A stretch of DNA of 64,000 nucleotides from JACPFJ01 sp041738275 (GCA_041738275.1 JBGSQD010000169.1:1-64000); one strand, 5' to 3'. Positions 1 to 8,145 are shown, numbered from the stretch's first letter. Made by a program: numbers and translations. The notes: generated by a model not told the origin, from the sequence alone.

Positions 1-1
1 C

Positions 2-424
2 CGACTGAGCTCTGGGATTAAGGTGGATGAGGAGCAGGCAGGGTCGGCCGATATCCTCAGGGCTGATGTGGATGTCAGCGGCTTTCGTCCGCCAACCTTC
101 ATTTTTCTCGACGCCGTCGGGAAAAATCTGAGTGAGAGTACTTCCTTTGTGAAGGGGCTCATGGCGTTCAACAGTTGGGCGGAGAAAAACATAACCCCGG
201 AGATGTATGAAATCATCATGGACGACATACTGCACCGGAGGAACATGGAAGTGATCCGCTATCTGGAAAAGACTCTTGACCGCTACGATACAATCGTCAT
301 CCCCTGGGGTGCATTGCACATGAAGGAGATTGAAACAGAGGTTGTAAAACGGGGATTCAGGCTCCAGGAAGAGCGTGGACGGGTCAGTATAGATTTCCGG
401 AAGATGCTTCTGGGACTGTTGTAA
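2..424 (+). CDS. TraB/GumN-like protein, C-terminal part (cut by window edge)
   Basis: The reading frame is open back to base 2, so this is the 3' end of a gene that starts outside the window; the GTG at 23 is probably internal. The 140 visible codons end in a strand-turn-helix segment, YDTIVIPWGALHMKEIE then KRGFRLQEERG, which resembles the end of the TraB/PrgY/GumN family, where a GxxH-type motif precedes a 'lxxrGy' strand. That family is found in pheromone shutdown and metal-dependent protease-like proteins, and its function in this lineage is not established. No signal peptide or membrane segment lies in the visible part. The gene converges on the GGDEF gene that ends 14 bases downstream. 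Family assignment is tentative because only the tail is seen. Confidence 0.5.
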   Translation, partial: RLSSGIKVDEEQAGSADILRADVDVSGFRPPTFIFLDAVGKNLSESTSFVKGLMAFNSWAEKNITPEMYEIIMDDILHRRNMEVIRYLEKTLDRYDTIVIPWGALHMKEIETEVVKRGFRLQEERGRVSIDFRKMLLGLL

Positions 425-437
425 AGACAACTAATTG

Positions 438-1514
438 TCAGCAGTTCGCCGCAACAAATGAGCCGAAGTTTTCCGCACCAAAATATAGCTTTGTTTCATT
501 CAGTAAATCGGTCGGGAAAACGCAGACCTTGTTTTTGCCTGTCTTCTTTGCTTGATAAAGAGCGCGGTCGGCTTGATTAACAAGATTAGACGTAAAAATA
601 GTGCTTCCTTCCCGGCAGGTTGCCAGGCCTATGCTGACAGTCATATGGAGCTGCCGGTCATCGAAGGTAAAGAAGGTTTTCGCTAGCCTGTTTCTAATAC
701 GTTGCGCAATGGTATAGGCGGTAGATGCATGGGTTTGTGAAAGAATTATGGCAAATTCTTCGCCGCCGAAGCGGGCGACCAGATCGGTTCCGCGGCAGCT
801 GTCCTTAAGAATCTTCGCAAAAATCTTCAAAACCTGATCACCTGCCTGGTGGCCAAAGGTGTCGTTCACCTGTTTGAAATTATCCAGATCGATGAGGAGG
901 AGCGAAACCGGCTGCATGTCCGAACATGTTACTTTTTGGGCAAGTGTTTCATCAAATATTCGGCGGTTAAAAAGTTCAGTGAGACCGTCGCGCATGGCCA
1001 AATCTTTCATTTTATTGTGTGTAAGCGCGTTTTTGATCGCCTGACTAAAACAGGCAGCCATGCTTATCAGGAGTGACTCTGAAAGGGTTTTTTTTAGCCC
1101 GGCTTTAAAATAAATATCAATGGTACCCATGTTGTCATGGAGGATAAGATGAGTGGAGGTTAGCAAACTGTCATGCAAATCAGAAATTGAACTTGACTTG
1201 ACGGCTGCTATTTTGGGTCTGACTTCGAGAATTCCTTTCTGGATCATTGGGGAAATGGTTACGCTTCTCCCTTCTAGATTCTCTGAAAAAGCAAAGACGA
1301 TCCGATAGTAGGGTGCATGCTTATAGATTGCACGGGCAGCAATTGAGCAGATGTCATCAGGTTCCAGTGAAGTACAGACAGCGGCCATGAAGCTGCTGAT
1401 AAAGCGGGCCTCTTCGAGCTCTGTTTGAATATTTCCAACCATGCCTTTGCCGTCGGCGCCAACGATTGCGGATTTGATTCTATCCTCTGTTTTCTTGTAA
1501 TCAGTTCTTGGCAT
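438..1514 (-). CDS. Diguanylate cyclase with N-terminal GAF-like sensor
   Basis: A 358-residue cytoplasmic protein. Residues about 30-180 form a GAF-like sensor region with no membrane segment. Residues about 185-345 are a GGDEF domain with an intact active site: LIDLDNFKQVNDTFGH followed by RFGGEEFAI, so it should make c-di-GMP from two GTP. An inhibitory I-site RxxD (RGTD) lies five residues before GGEEF, which predicts product feedback. The Asp of the 'GHxxGD' segment is present, so it lacks the Ser reported for cGAMP-making Hypr enzymes. I chose the ATG at 1514 because GGAGA precedes it; a TTG at 1529 is possible. It is a single gene facing the upstream neighbour. The signal it senses cannot be read from the sequence. 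Confidence 0.9.
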   Translation of the reverse strand: MPRTDYKKTEDRIKSAIVGADGKGMVGNIQTELEEARFISSFMAAVCTSLEPDDICSIAARAIYKHAPYYRIVFAFSENLEGRSVTISPMIQKGILEVRPKIAAVKSSSISDLHDSLLTSTHLILHDNMGTIDIYFKAGLKKTLSESLLISMAACFSQAIKNALTHNKMKDLAMRDGLTELFNRRIFDETLAQKVTCSDMQPVSLLLIDLDNFKQVNDTFGHQAGDQVLKIFAKILKDSCRGTDLVARFGGEEFAIILSQTHASTAYTIAQRIRNRLAKTFFTFDDRQLHMTVSIGLATCREGSTIFTSNLVNQADRALYQAKKTGKNKVCVFPTDLLNETKLYFGAENFGSFVAANC

Positions 1515-1853
1515 TATGGTTGTCTCCAATTCACTGTTATCACCTTTGTTGTGACTGAGGTCTCAGCACTTGTCATTATGCTGACAATATTATTTATAAA
1601 GCAATATGTGTGCCGCAGTAGAATATATTAAATAATCAATTATCACGATATGTTACAAGTCTGGGCTTCCTGGGTGTAATAATATTTGACGCAGAACGAG
1701 CGTAGTGATGAGATAGTCTGTCATGGATTTGACAAACAAGGCAAGTGCGATTTTTAAACGGACGAGGCCCCTGATGGAACACAGGGGCCTCGCATATGAA
1801 AGTCGTGATTGATATAACTACTGAACTGGTTTCAGCACTTTCATCATACTACT
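1515..1853. other. Intergenic region upstream of the GGDEF gene
   Basis: About 340 bases without a convincing gene. The part near 1560-1660 is AT-rich and should hold the promoter of the GGDEF gene; no hexamer pair is clear enough to call. The part near 1763-1792 holds the terminator of the nadB operon. A 68-codon frame on the + strand (1425-1631) has no family features and overlaps the GGDEF start. Confidence 0.5.
1763..1792 (-). terminator. Terminator hairpin of the nadB-aroQ operon
   Basis: A perfect 11-bp stem (CGAGGCCCCTG with CAGGGGCCTCG) around an 8-base loop lies 61 bases after the last gene of the operon. On the minus strand it is followed by TCCGTTTAAAAAT, a weak U-rich tract. Rho-independent termination is likely but not strong. 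Confidence 0.65.
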
Positions 1854-2063
1854 TCAATCATCCTTCCTGATCCGCACCACCTGACTTACTCCCGGCATAG
1901 CCTCTATCTCATGATCGTCCAGCGTGTCCGTATCGCCGATAACACCGATGATGGTCCGGTTGGCGCCGGTGGACTGGTGAATGTCAAAATCGTGAGTAAT
2001 CAGGTATTCCTTTATCAGGTCCAGCGCATCTTCAGGCGCGTGCTTTTTCATAATAATCAGCAT
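1854..2063 (-). CDS. Free-standing DAHP-synthase N-terminal (ferredoxin-like) domain
   Basis: A 69-residue protein that matches only the small N-terminal domain of type I-beta DAHP synthases (AroF/AroG of Bacillus and Thermotoga type): it begins MLIIMKKHA, continues NRTIIGVIGDT and ends EAMPGVSQVVRI. In the full enzymes this domain gives feedback regulation of the first step of the shikimate pathway. Here the frame stops right after it, and no catalytic barrel follows in any frame down to 1530. A strong AAAGGAG precedes the ATG at 2063, so it looks expressed rather than dead. It lies 53 bases after the chorismate mutase gene, so a regulatory partner role in aromatic synthesis is a reasonable inference. 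A truncated pseudogene is the alternative. Confidence 0.7.
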   Translation of the reverse strand: MLIIMKKHAPEDALDLIKEYLITHDFDIHQSTGANRTIIGVIGDTDTLDDHEIEAMPGVSQVVRIRKDD

Positions 2064-2116
2064 GTTAAACGATCTCCTTTAATGCTTTGATCGTGCACTT
2101 TTCCTGCTTGTCACGG

Positions 2117-2395
2117 TTAATCCTCTTCTTTATGAGACATGATGCGCTCCAGGCGGCGTGATTCATCCACAACCCTTTCAAACATGCGCACAATGGCCTC
2201 GTCATCCAGGGGGCCGGGATTGTCTTCCTTCATACGGGCAAAGATCCGTTTTTCGCGTGCCGGATCAAAGACCGGCAGGTTCAGCTCCTTCTTGAAATGA
2301 CCGATTTCAAGTGCCAGACGTGCACGTTCATTGAAAATGCGCAGCAGCACGTCATCCAGCAGGTCGATCCTTTTGCGTATCTCGTTAATGTCCAC
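2117..2395 (-). CDS. aroQ: Chorismate mutase, AroQ class
   Basis: A 92-residue all-alpha chorismate mutase that converts chorismate to prephenate for phenylalanine and tyrosine synthesis. The AroQ pattern is clear: IRKRIDLLDDVLLRIFNERA (helix 1, Arg and Asp), GHFKKELNLPVFDPAREKRI (Lys and the DxxRE motif) and a C-terminal helix ending SRRLER. The length fits a monofunctional AroQ with no prephenate dehydratase attached. The start is a GTG at 2395 behind ACGGAGAATCCA. It lies 17 bases after nadB and upstream of the DAHP-synthase-type domain, forming a three-gene operon. No signal peptide, so it acts in the cytoplasm. Confidence 0.92.
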   Translation of the reverse strand: MDINEIRKRIDLLDDVLLRIFNERARLALEIGHFKKELNLPVFDPAREKRIFARMKEDNPGPLDDEAIVRMFERVVDESRRLERIMSHKEED

Positions 2396-2412
2396 TGGAT
2401 TCTCCGTATAAA

Positions 2413-4008
2413 TTAAAACTGCTTCTTGATGACTGTATCCATCTTGCCGTTGACGTCATCCCGCTCCAGATGGTCTATGTTGTAATGCAGTCCGCGGGAT
2501 TCCTTGCGCATCTGGGCACAGGTCACGATCAACTCCGCAACGGTAGCTATGTTGCGCAGCTCGACCAGGTCCGAGGTAATGGTGAAATTCCAGTAGTGCT
2601 CATCGATCTCGTCCTGGATCAGCTTGATACGCCTCATGGCCCGCTCCAGCCGTTTGTCCGTGCGGACGATGCCGACATAATTCCACATGAAACGCCGGAT
2701 TTCATCCCAGTTCTGGGAGACCACGACCATTTCGTCACTGTTAGTGGCTGTGCCGGTATCCCAATCGGGAATAGGGCGCAGGTCGGTCAGGAGCGATTTC
2801 AGGGCCTCACTGGAATGCTTGTATGCCTGACTGGCATAAACCGCTGCCTCAAGCAAAGAGTTGCTGGCCAGGCGATTGGCACCATGCAGGCCGGTACATG
2901 CAGCCTCGCCGATGGCGTACAGGCCGGGCAGGTCTGTCTCGCCATTGGTGTTGACAGCTACGCCACCGCACAGATAGTGCGCCGCCGGGACAACCGGGAG
3001 CCACTCCTTGGTCATGTCCAGGCCAAACTCCATGCAGGTCTGATAAATATTGGGGAAACGGGTGCGCACAAAATCGCTTGGCTCATGGGTAATGTCCAGG
3101 AAGACGCAGTCATCACCGCTGGTCTTCATCTCGTTATCAATGGCACGCGCCACGATATCGCGGGGGGCCAGGTCTTTCAGCTTGTGGTACTTCTCCATGA
3201 AGGCCGTGCCGTCGCGCCGGCGCAGTATGGCGCCTTCGCCGCGCACCGCCTCGGAAATCAGAAATGATTTGGCCAGCGGATGGAACAGGGTCGTGGGGTG
3301 GAACTGCATGAACTCCATGTTGGCAATGGTGGCGCCGGCACGGTAGGCCATGGCAACACCGTCGCCGGAAGCAACATCAGGGTTGCAGGTGTACAGGTAA
3401 ACCTTGCCTGCTCCGCCGCTGGCCAGAAGCGTGATTTTTGAGGAGAAGGTAACAACCTGCTTAGCGTTGATGTCCAGGGCATAGGCGCCCAGACAACGGT
3501 TCTCCTCCATGGCGCGCCGCTCTATCTTGGCTGCCGTGATCAGGTCGATGGCAATATGGTGTTCGTAGATCTGCACATTGGGATGCTGTCGAACCGCCTC
3601 TACCAGGGCCCGCTCGATCTCGCGGCCGGTGATGTCCTCGGCATGGAGGATTCGTCTGGCGCTGTGACCACCTTCGCGGGTCAGGTCGTAGCTTTCGCCG
3701 CTGGTGGTGAATTTGACACCCCATTCGATCAGGTTGCGAATAGTCTGCGGCCCTTCCTCCACCACCATTCTGACCACGTCTTCCCGACATAAGCCGGCGC
3801 CGGCCACCAGGGTGTCCTCAATATGGGCATCAAAGGAATCTTCGGCCGAGAAGACCGACGCAATGCCGCCCTGGGCATATTTTGTGGCTGATTCGGAGAT
3901 GTCACGTTTGGTTACGATGGCAACGCTGCCATGGTTAGCTGCCTGGAGGGCAAAGGAGAGGCCGGCGATCCCGCTGCCGATGACCAAAAAATCGCTTTCG
4001 ATTCGCAT
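2413..4008 (-). CDS. nadB: L-aspartate oxidase
   Basis: A 531-residue FAD enzyme that oxidises L-aspartate to iminoaspartate, the first step of de novo NAD synthesis. With NadA it feeds quinolinate formation; in anaerobes fumarate can serve as the electron acceptor. The N-terminal Rossmann motif FLVIGSGIAGLSFAL binds FAD. The segment GGHSARRILHAEDITG and the region GGVAVNTNGETDLPGLYAIG then GLHGANRLASNS are standard for the NadB / succinate dehydrogenase flavoprotein family. Length is normal for NadB (about 530-540). The ATG at 4008 has AAGGGA upstream. It is the first gene of the operon with aroQ. A hairpin in its leader (4036-4070) may be regulatory. Confidence 0.96.
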   Translation of the reverse strand: MRIESDFLVIGSGIAGLSFALQAANHGSVAIVTKRDISESATKYAQGGIASVFSAEDSFDAHIEDTLVAGAGLCREDVVRMVVEEGPQTIRNLIEWGVKFTTSGESYDLTREGGHSARRILHAEDITGREIERALVEAVRQHPNVQIYEHHIAIDLITAAKIERRAMEENRCLGAYALDINAKQVVTFSSKITLLASGGAGKVYLYTCNPDVASGDGVAMAYRAGATIANMEFMQFHPTTLFHPLAKSFLISEAVRGEGAILRRRDGTAFMEKYHKLKDLAPRDIVARAIDNEMKTSGDDCVFLDITHEPSDFVRTRFPNIYQTCMEFGLDMTKEWLPVVPAAHYLCGGVAVNTNGETDLPGLYAIGEAACTGLHGANRLASNSLLEAAVYASQAYKHSSEALKSLLTDLRPIPDWDTGTATNSDEMVVVSQNWDEIRRFMWNYVGIVRTDKRLERAMRRIKLIQDEIDEHYWNFTITSDLVELRNIATVAELIVTCAQMRKESRGLHYNIDHLERDDVNGKMDTVIKKQF

Positions 4009-4035
4009 GGTATGGTGTCCCTTTTAGTAAATTAG

Positions 4036-4070
4036 AAATTATTTTCTGCGGTTTTTGCAGAGAATAATTT
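4036..4070. promoter_or_regulatory. 14-bp inverted repeat in the nadB leader
   Basis: A nearly perfect inverted repeat (AAATTATTTTCTGC / GCAGAGAATAATTT, one G-U pair) with a 7-base loop lies 28 bases before the nadB start. It could be an operator for an NAD-pathway repressor, or an RNA hairpin. It lacks the U-tract of a terminator for transcription in the nadB direction. No regulator is encoded next to it. Confidence 0.4.
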
Positions 4071-4193
4071 CGTGAATGCACTTATCCAGATATATCTGGG
4101 ATGGATGGTGTATACAAAGAAACCGAATTATTTACCTCAGAGGCCGATTTGTCAAGGAAAGAGGGGGTAGTGATCTGATAAAATGATAATTTT

Positions 4194-4247
4194 TTAAGAG
4201 CCAAGGTCACTCCACGCGGATAATGTCCAGGATAGTCGATCAGGCAT
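4194..4247 (-). pseudogene. Truncated YoeB/Txe-type toxin remnant
   Basis: An ATG inside the last codons of the yefM-like gene opens a 17-codon frame, MPDRLSWTLSAWSDLGS, and then stops. Its start overlaps the antitoxin stop, as is usual for yefM-yoeB, and 'W-T-x-x-A-W-x-D' resembles the first strand of YoeB toxins. The rest of the toxin (about 70 residues) is missing. I read this as a toxin gene broken by deletion; the short match makes the call tentative. Confidence 0.45.
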
Positions 4248-4494
4248 CTGCCAGATTTCCGCATACCAGTTCACCGGCATGATACTGTTGGATAGATTGG
4301 GCAAGATGGGCGGCATTGGCAGGAGATTTCAGGAGATGTACCGTCTCCATGAGGCTGTTAAAGGTGTCAAGAGACATGATAACGGCATCAGCTGCGGCTC
4401 GTCGTGAAATAATGGTGAAATCAGCATCCGCAACAGTCTGATCGACAATATGTTTAAGATGATTACGTGCTTCTGAAAAATTTACCACTCGCAT
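4240..4494 (-). CDS. YefM/Phd-family antitoxin, orphan
   Basis: An 84-residue antitoxin of the Phd/YefM family. The N-terminal DNA-binding fold is visible in MRVVNFSEARNHLKHIVDQT, ISRRAAADAVIMSLDTFNSL. The C-terminal tail would normally wrap a YoeB toxin, but the toxin frame next to it ends after 17 codons, so this is probably an orphan. A GAGG-type ribosome site precedes the ATG at 4494, and a TGTACA palindrome lies 25 bases upstream. It may still repress its own promoter. Confidence 0.88.
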   Translation of the reverse strand: MRVVNFSEARNHLKHIVDQTVADADFTIISRRAAADAVIMSLDTFNSLMETVHLLKSPANAAHLAQSIQQYHAGELVCGNLADA

Positions 4495-4518
4495 AGCGCA
4501 CCTCCTTATTCAATTAGT

Positions 4519-4524
4519 TGTACA
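4519..4524. promoter_or_regulatory. TGTACA operator core upstream of yefM-like gene
   Basis: The palindrome TTGTACAA (4518-4525) lies just upstream of the antitoxin gene. E. coli YefM binds palindromes with the same TGTACA core, so this is a plausible autoregulatory operator. The match is short, and the link rests on the known E. coli system. Confidence 0.5.
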
Positions 4525-4644
4525 ATGATAACGCCATAAACTGAAAGCATCAAGAAGCATCTGTGGTTAAGTCGAATGCCGAACAATCCATCATGGCCGG
4601 TCAGTTTCAAGCAAGTAAAGCGTTAACGCCATCACAACAACCGC

Positions 4645-4673
4645 TTGACGTTTAACGTACCGCATTATATTAT
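4645..4673 (+). promoter_or_regulatory. higBA promoter, leaderless start
   Basis: TTGACG at 4645-4650 and TATTAT at 4668-4673 are 17 bases apart. Transcription would begin about seven bases later, on or next to the ATG of higB at 4680. TATTTCCCC fills the position of a ribosome site, so higB is probably translated from a leaderless message. A cgttaacg palindrome at 4621-4628 and the related gtttaacg at 4650-4657 may be HigA operators. Confidence 0.6.
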
Positions 4674-4679
4674 TTCCCC

Positions 4680-4958
4680 ATGATCAAATCCTTCTCTTGC
4701 AAGAACACAAAAGCACTATTTGAAGGTAGATGCCCGCGACAGTTTAGAGCATTTGCCAATGTTGCTGAACGTAAACTGCAAATGCTTGATGATGCTTATG
4801 CTATTGAAGACCTTCGCTCGCCACCGGGCAATCGTCTTGAAGCTTTACATGGAGATCGCAAGGGTCAATGGAGCATCCGCATCAATGACCAATGGCGCTT
4901 GTGTTTCCGTATTGAGGACGGTAATGCAGTAGATGTAGAAATAGTAGATTATCACTGA
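4680..4958 (+). CDS. higB: HigB-type mRNA-interferase toxin
   Basis: A 92-residue RelE-fold toxin of the HigB (plasmid maintenance killer) family, which cleaves mRNA at the ribosome. Diagnostic segments are MIKSFSCKNTKALFEG, KLQMLDDAYAIEDLRSPPGN, LHGDRKGQWSIRINDQWRLC and the C-terminal VEIVDYH. Length is typical for the family (about 92). The ATG at 4680 has no Shine-Dalgarno sequence and sits at the predicted transcription start. The antitoxin gene begins 11 bases after the stop; toxin-first order is the HigBA hallmark. Nothing suggests inactivation. Confidence 0.93.
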   Translation: MIKSFSCKNTKALFEGRCPRQFRAFANVAERKLQMLDDAYAIEDLRSPPGNRLEALHGDRKGQWSIRINDQWRLCFRIEDGNAVDVEIVDYH

Positions 4959-4969
4959 GGAGATAACAT

Positions 4970-5275
4970 ATGAACCCAACAAATAAAATGCGCCCCATAC
5001 ACCCTGGCGAAATTTTGCGTGAGGAATTTCTGGTTCCGCTAGGCATGAGTGCTCACGCGCTGGCGTTGGAACTTAGAGTTCCCGCTCCACGTATCAATGA
5101 TATTGTGCGGGAACGGCGTGCCATCACACCTGATACAGCTCTCAGGCTTGCACGCTACTTCAACACTACATCGCAATTCTGGATGAACCTGCAAATTAGT
5201 TATGATTTGAAATTAGCAGAGATAAAAAATGGAGCGAAGATCGTAGCAGAAATTAACATGCGACTCGCGGCTTGA
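4970..5275 (+). CDS. higA: HigA-type antitoxin (XRE family)
   Basis: A 101-residue antitoxin with a helix-turn-helix DNA-binding domain. The opening HPGEILREEFLVPLGMSAHA and the following RVPAPRINDIVRERRAITPD are characteristic of the HigA/VapI group, and the tail has the FWMNLQISYDL segment. It should neutralise HigB and repress the operon. The start at 4970 follows a GAGGAG ribosome site, a strong contrast with the leaderless toxin, and fits the need for excess antitoxin. Confidence 0.95.
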   Translation: MNPTNKMRPIHPGEILREEFLVPLGMSAHALALELRVPAPRINDIVRERRAITPDTALRLARYFNTTSQFWMNLQISYDLKLAEIKNGAKIVAEINMRLAA

Positions 5276-5503
5276 AGTACATAGCCGGAACCAAAATGAA
5301 AACCGGTCTCTCACAAAGGCACAGAGTCACGAAGAAAGTCTAAAACAAAAGCCTTAATGGTTGCCCCAAAGACTCCAAGCTTTTAATACTGGTTTTCTCC
5401 GTGCCTTCGCTTAAAAGCGCCTACTTTTGGTGTGCCTCCGTGTGAGTAATGTTTTTCTGAAATTTTGCTCAGATGTTGTAAAGACTCAAGTCGTAAGAGA
5501 CTA
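5276..5503. repeat. Intergenic imperfect inverted repeat (cacaaaggcacagag type)
   Basis: Between higA and the clpB stop are two arms: 'ctcacaaaggcacagagtcacgaag' near 5312-5336, and its approximate inverse, 'ctccgtgccttcg' near 5397 with 'gtgtgcctccgtgtgag' near 5430. Such 'cacgaag / cttcgtg' arms recur in intergenic regions of many proteobacteria. Here they could form a long hairpin after the toxin-antitoxin operon and before the clpB end. No gene is visible. Confidence 0.45.
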
Positions 5504-8104
5504 TTACTTGACCTCCAGCTTGCCATCCACCACATCCACACGCAGTGTCCCGCTCTCAATCACCTCTCCACTGATAATCGCCCGTGCCACCCGGGTCTCC
5601 AGTTCCCGCTGCAGATAACGTTTCAGGGGGCGGGCACCGTAGACCGGATCATAACCTGCCTCGGCAATGAAGCGCAGGGCGGCATCGGAGATTTCGAGGG
5701 TGATGCGCCGCTCCCTGAGACGTTCCTTGAGCTGTTCGGCGAGCAGATCGGTGATGCGGATGATCTCATCCAGATGGAGCGGTTTGAAGAGCACTATGTC
5801 GTCCACCCTGTTGAGAAACTCCGGGCGAAAGCCTGCCTTCAGCTCCCTCATGACATTGAGGCGGGCTTCTTCGCGGATATCGCCGGCCGGCGTGATCCCC
5901 TCGATCAGGTAGGGCGCGCCGATGTTGGAGGTCATGATGATAACCGTGTTCTTGAAGTTGACGGTACGACCCTGGCTGTCGGTCACCCGGCCATCGTCCA
6001 GTATCTGCAGCAGGATGTTGAAGACATCAGGGTGGGCCTTCTCGATCTCATCAAAGAGCAGCACGCAGTAAGGTTTGCGCCTGACCGCCTCAGTCAGCTG
6101 CCCCCCTTCTTCGTAACCCACATAACCTGGAGGGGCGCCGATCAGCCGCGATACGGCGAACTTTTCCATATACTCGGACATGTCGATCCGCACCATGTTA
6201 TCTTCCGAGTCGAACAGGGCCTCGGCCAGGGTCCGCGCCAGTTCGGTCTTGCCGACACCGGTTGGGCCCAGGAAGATGAACGACCCGATCGGGCGGTGCG
6301 GGTCCTTGATCCCGGAGCGGGCGCGCAGCACGGCATCGGCCACCAGCTGCACCGCTTCATCCTGACCAACCACCCGCTGATGGAGGATATCCTCCAGCCG
6401 CAACAGTTTCTCCCGCTCTCCCTCCACCAGACGCGTGACCGGGATGCCGGTCCAGTGGGCCACGATCTCGGCGATTTCATCCTCGGTGACCTCTTCCCGC
6501 AACAGTTTCTGACCACCCTGATTGACTGCCAGGGCCGCTTCTTCGTTCTTCAGTGCGGTCTCCAGCCCCGGCAGTTCCGAGTACTTCAGGCGGGAGGCCT
6601 GTTCCAGGTTGTAGGCCTGCTCGGCCTGCCCGATCTCACGACGGGTTTTTTCGATCTGCTCCCGCAATCCCTGCACCCTCTGGATGGCGCATTTTTCCGA
6701 ATCATACTGGGCCCGCATGGAATTTGCCCGTTCCCGGTCATTGGCCAGTTCCTTGCGCAGTGTTTCCAGACGTTCCTTGCTGAGGGCATCCTTTTCCTTT
6801 TTCAGGGCGGTTTCCTCGATCTCCAGCTGCATGACCCGACGGCTGATGGTGTCAAGCTCCGAGGGGAGAGAGTCGATCTCGGTGCGCAGCATGGCGCAGG
6901 CCTCATCCACCAGGTCAATGGCCTTGTCGGGCAGGAAGCGCTCGGTGATGTAACGGTTGGAAAGGGTGGCTGCCGCCACCAGGGCGTTGTCCTGAATCTT
7001 GATGCCGTGATGCACCTCGAACCGCTCACGCAGGCCGCGCAGGATCGAAACCGTGTCTTCCACGGTGGGCTGTTCCACCAGTACCGGTTGAAAGCGGCGC
7101 TCCAGGGCGGCATCCTTCTCGATGTGCTTGCGGTATTCATCCAGGGTGGTGGCGCCGATACAGTGCAGCTCTCCCCGGGCCAGCATCGGTTTGAGCATGT
7201 TGCCGGCATCCATGGAGCCCTCGGCCTTGCCGGCCCCCACGATGGTATGCAGTTCGTCGATGAACAGGATGATGCGCCCTTCGGCCTCCTTGATCTCGTT
7301 TAAAACCGCCTTGAGCCGCTCTTCGAATTCTCCGCGATACTTGGCTCCTGCAACCAGCGAACCCATATCCAGGGCAAAGACGGTTTTATTCTTGAGCCCC
7401 TCGGGTACGTCGCCCCGGACGATGCGTTGGGCCAATCCTTCCACAATGGCGGTTTTGCCCACGCCAGGCTCGCCGATCAGCACCGGGTTGTTCTTGGTTT
7501 TGCGGGAAAGGATGCGGATTACCCGGCGGATGTCGTCGTCCCGGCCGATTACCGGGTCCAGCTTGTCACCCCGCGCCATCTTGACCAGGTCACGGCCGTA
7601 TTTTTCCAGTGCTTCGTAGCTGTCCTCAGGATTGGCTGACGTTACCCGCTGGTTGCCCCGTACATCTGTAAGCGTCTTGAGAAACTTCTCCCGGTCGATG
7701 CCGGCCTGTTTAAGCAGCTTGCCGGAGTGTGTTTTATCCCCTTCGCCCAGCAGGGCCATCAGCAGATGTTCAACGGAAACGTATTCGTCCTTGAGTCGCT
7801 TGGCCTCGTTTTCCGCTGCAACCAGAATACGTGAAAGCCGCTGCGAGACATATATCTTGCCGGGCTCAGACCCAGGGCCTGAGACGCGCGGCCGTCGATC
7901 CAGCTCTGCTTCCACCTCTTTTTTCAGGAGTTCAGGGCGGATATCCATTCGCGCCAGCAGACGCGGCACCAAGCCATCGGCCTGATCCAAGAGCGCCCAC
8001 AGCAGGTGTTCACCATCCACCTCCACGTGTCCGTAGGTGACCGCCTTGTTCTGTGCTTCCGCAAATGCTTCCTGGGATTTTTGGGTCAGTCTATTGAAGT
8101 CCAT
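5504..8104 (-). CDS. clpB: ClpB protein disaggregase
   Basis: An 866-residue Hsp104/ClpB chaperone that threads aggregated proteins through a hexameric ring together with DnaK. Domains in order: Clp-N repeat domain (about 1-145); first AAA+ module with Walker A GEPGVGKT, pore loop AGAKYRGEFEERL and Walker B IILFIDELHT; coiled-coil middle domain (about 400-520); second AAA+ module with GPTGVGKT, pore loop GAPPGYVGYEEGG and VLLFDEIEKAHPD. The middle domain separates ClpB from ClpA and ClpC. I take the ATG at 8104 (MDFNRLTQKSQEAF) because AAAGGATC precedes it; an ATG at 8125 would add seven untypical residues. Single gene with its own promoter. Confidence 0.98.
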   Translation of the reverse strand: MDFNRLTQKSQEAFAEAQNKAVTYGHVEVDGEHLLWALLDQADGLVPRLLARMDIRPELLKKEVEAELDRRPRVSGPGSEPGKIYVSQRLSRILVAAENEAKRLKDEYVSVEHLLMALLGEGDKTHSGKLLKQAGIDREKFLKTLTDVRGNQRVTSANPEDSYEALEKYGRDLVKMARGDKLDPVIGRDDDIRRVIRILSRKTKNNPVLIGEPGVGKTAIVEGLAQRIVRGDVPEGLKNKTVFALDMGSLVAGAKYRGEFEERLKAVLNEIKEAEGRIILFIDELHTIVGAGKAEGSMDAGNMLKPMLARGELHCIGATTLDEYRKHIEKDAALERRFQPVLVEQPTVEDTVSILRGLRERFEVHHGIKIQDNALVAAATLSNRYITERFLPDKAIDLVDEACAMLRTEIDSLPSELDTISRRVMQLEIEETALKKEKDALSKERLETLRKELANDRERANSMRAQYDSEKCAIQRVQGLREQIEKTRREIGQAEQAYNLEQASRLKYSELPGLETALKNEEAALAVNQGGQKLLREEVTEDEIAEIVAHWTGIPVTRLVEGEREKLLRLEDILHQRVVGQDEAVQLVADAVLRARSGIKDPHRPIGSFIFLGPTGVGKTELARTLAEALFDSEDNMVRIDMSEYMEKFAVSRLIGAPPGYVGYEEGGQLTEAVRRKPYCVLLFDEIEKAHPDVFNILLQILDDGRVTDSQGRTVNFKNTVIIMTSNIGAPYLIEGITPAGDIREEARLNVMRELKAGFRPEFLNRVDDIVLFKPLHLDEIIRITDLLAEQLKERLRERRITLEISDAALRFIAEAGYDPVYGARPLKRYLQRELETRVARAIISGEVIESGTLRVDVVDGKLEVK

Positions 8105-8145
8105 ACGTGATCCTTTGTGCTGCATGTAGATACGTCCTGTACATT

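Noticed and set aside
2470..3267. 265-codon + strand frame
   Set aside because: Antisense to nadB, no ribosome site or recognisable family.
4082..4264. 60-codon minus-strand frame after the YefM-like gene
   Set aside because: No similarity to a toxin, no ribosome site; the 17-codon frame from 4247 is the better toxin remnant.
5465..7303. 612-codon open frame on the + strand
   Set aside because: It lies entirely antisense to clpB in a GC-rich third-position pattern and shows no domain; a shadow frame.
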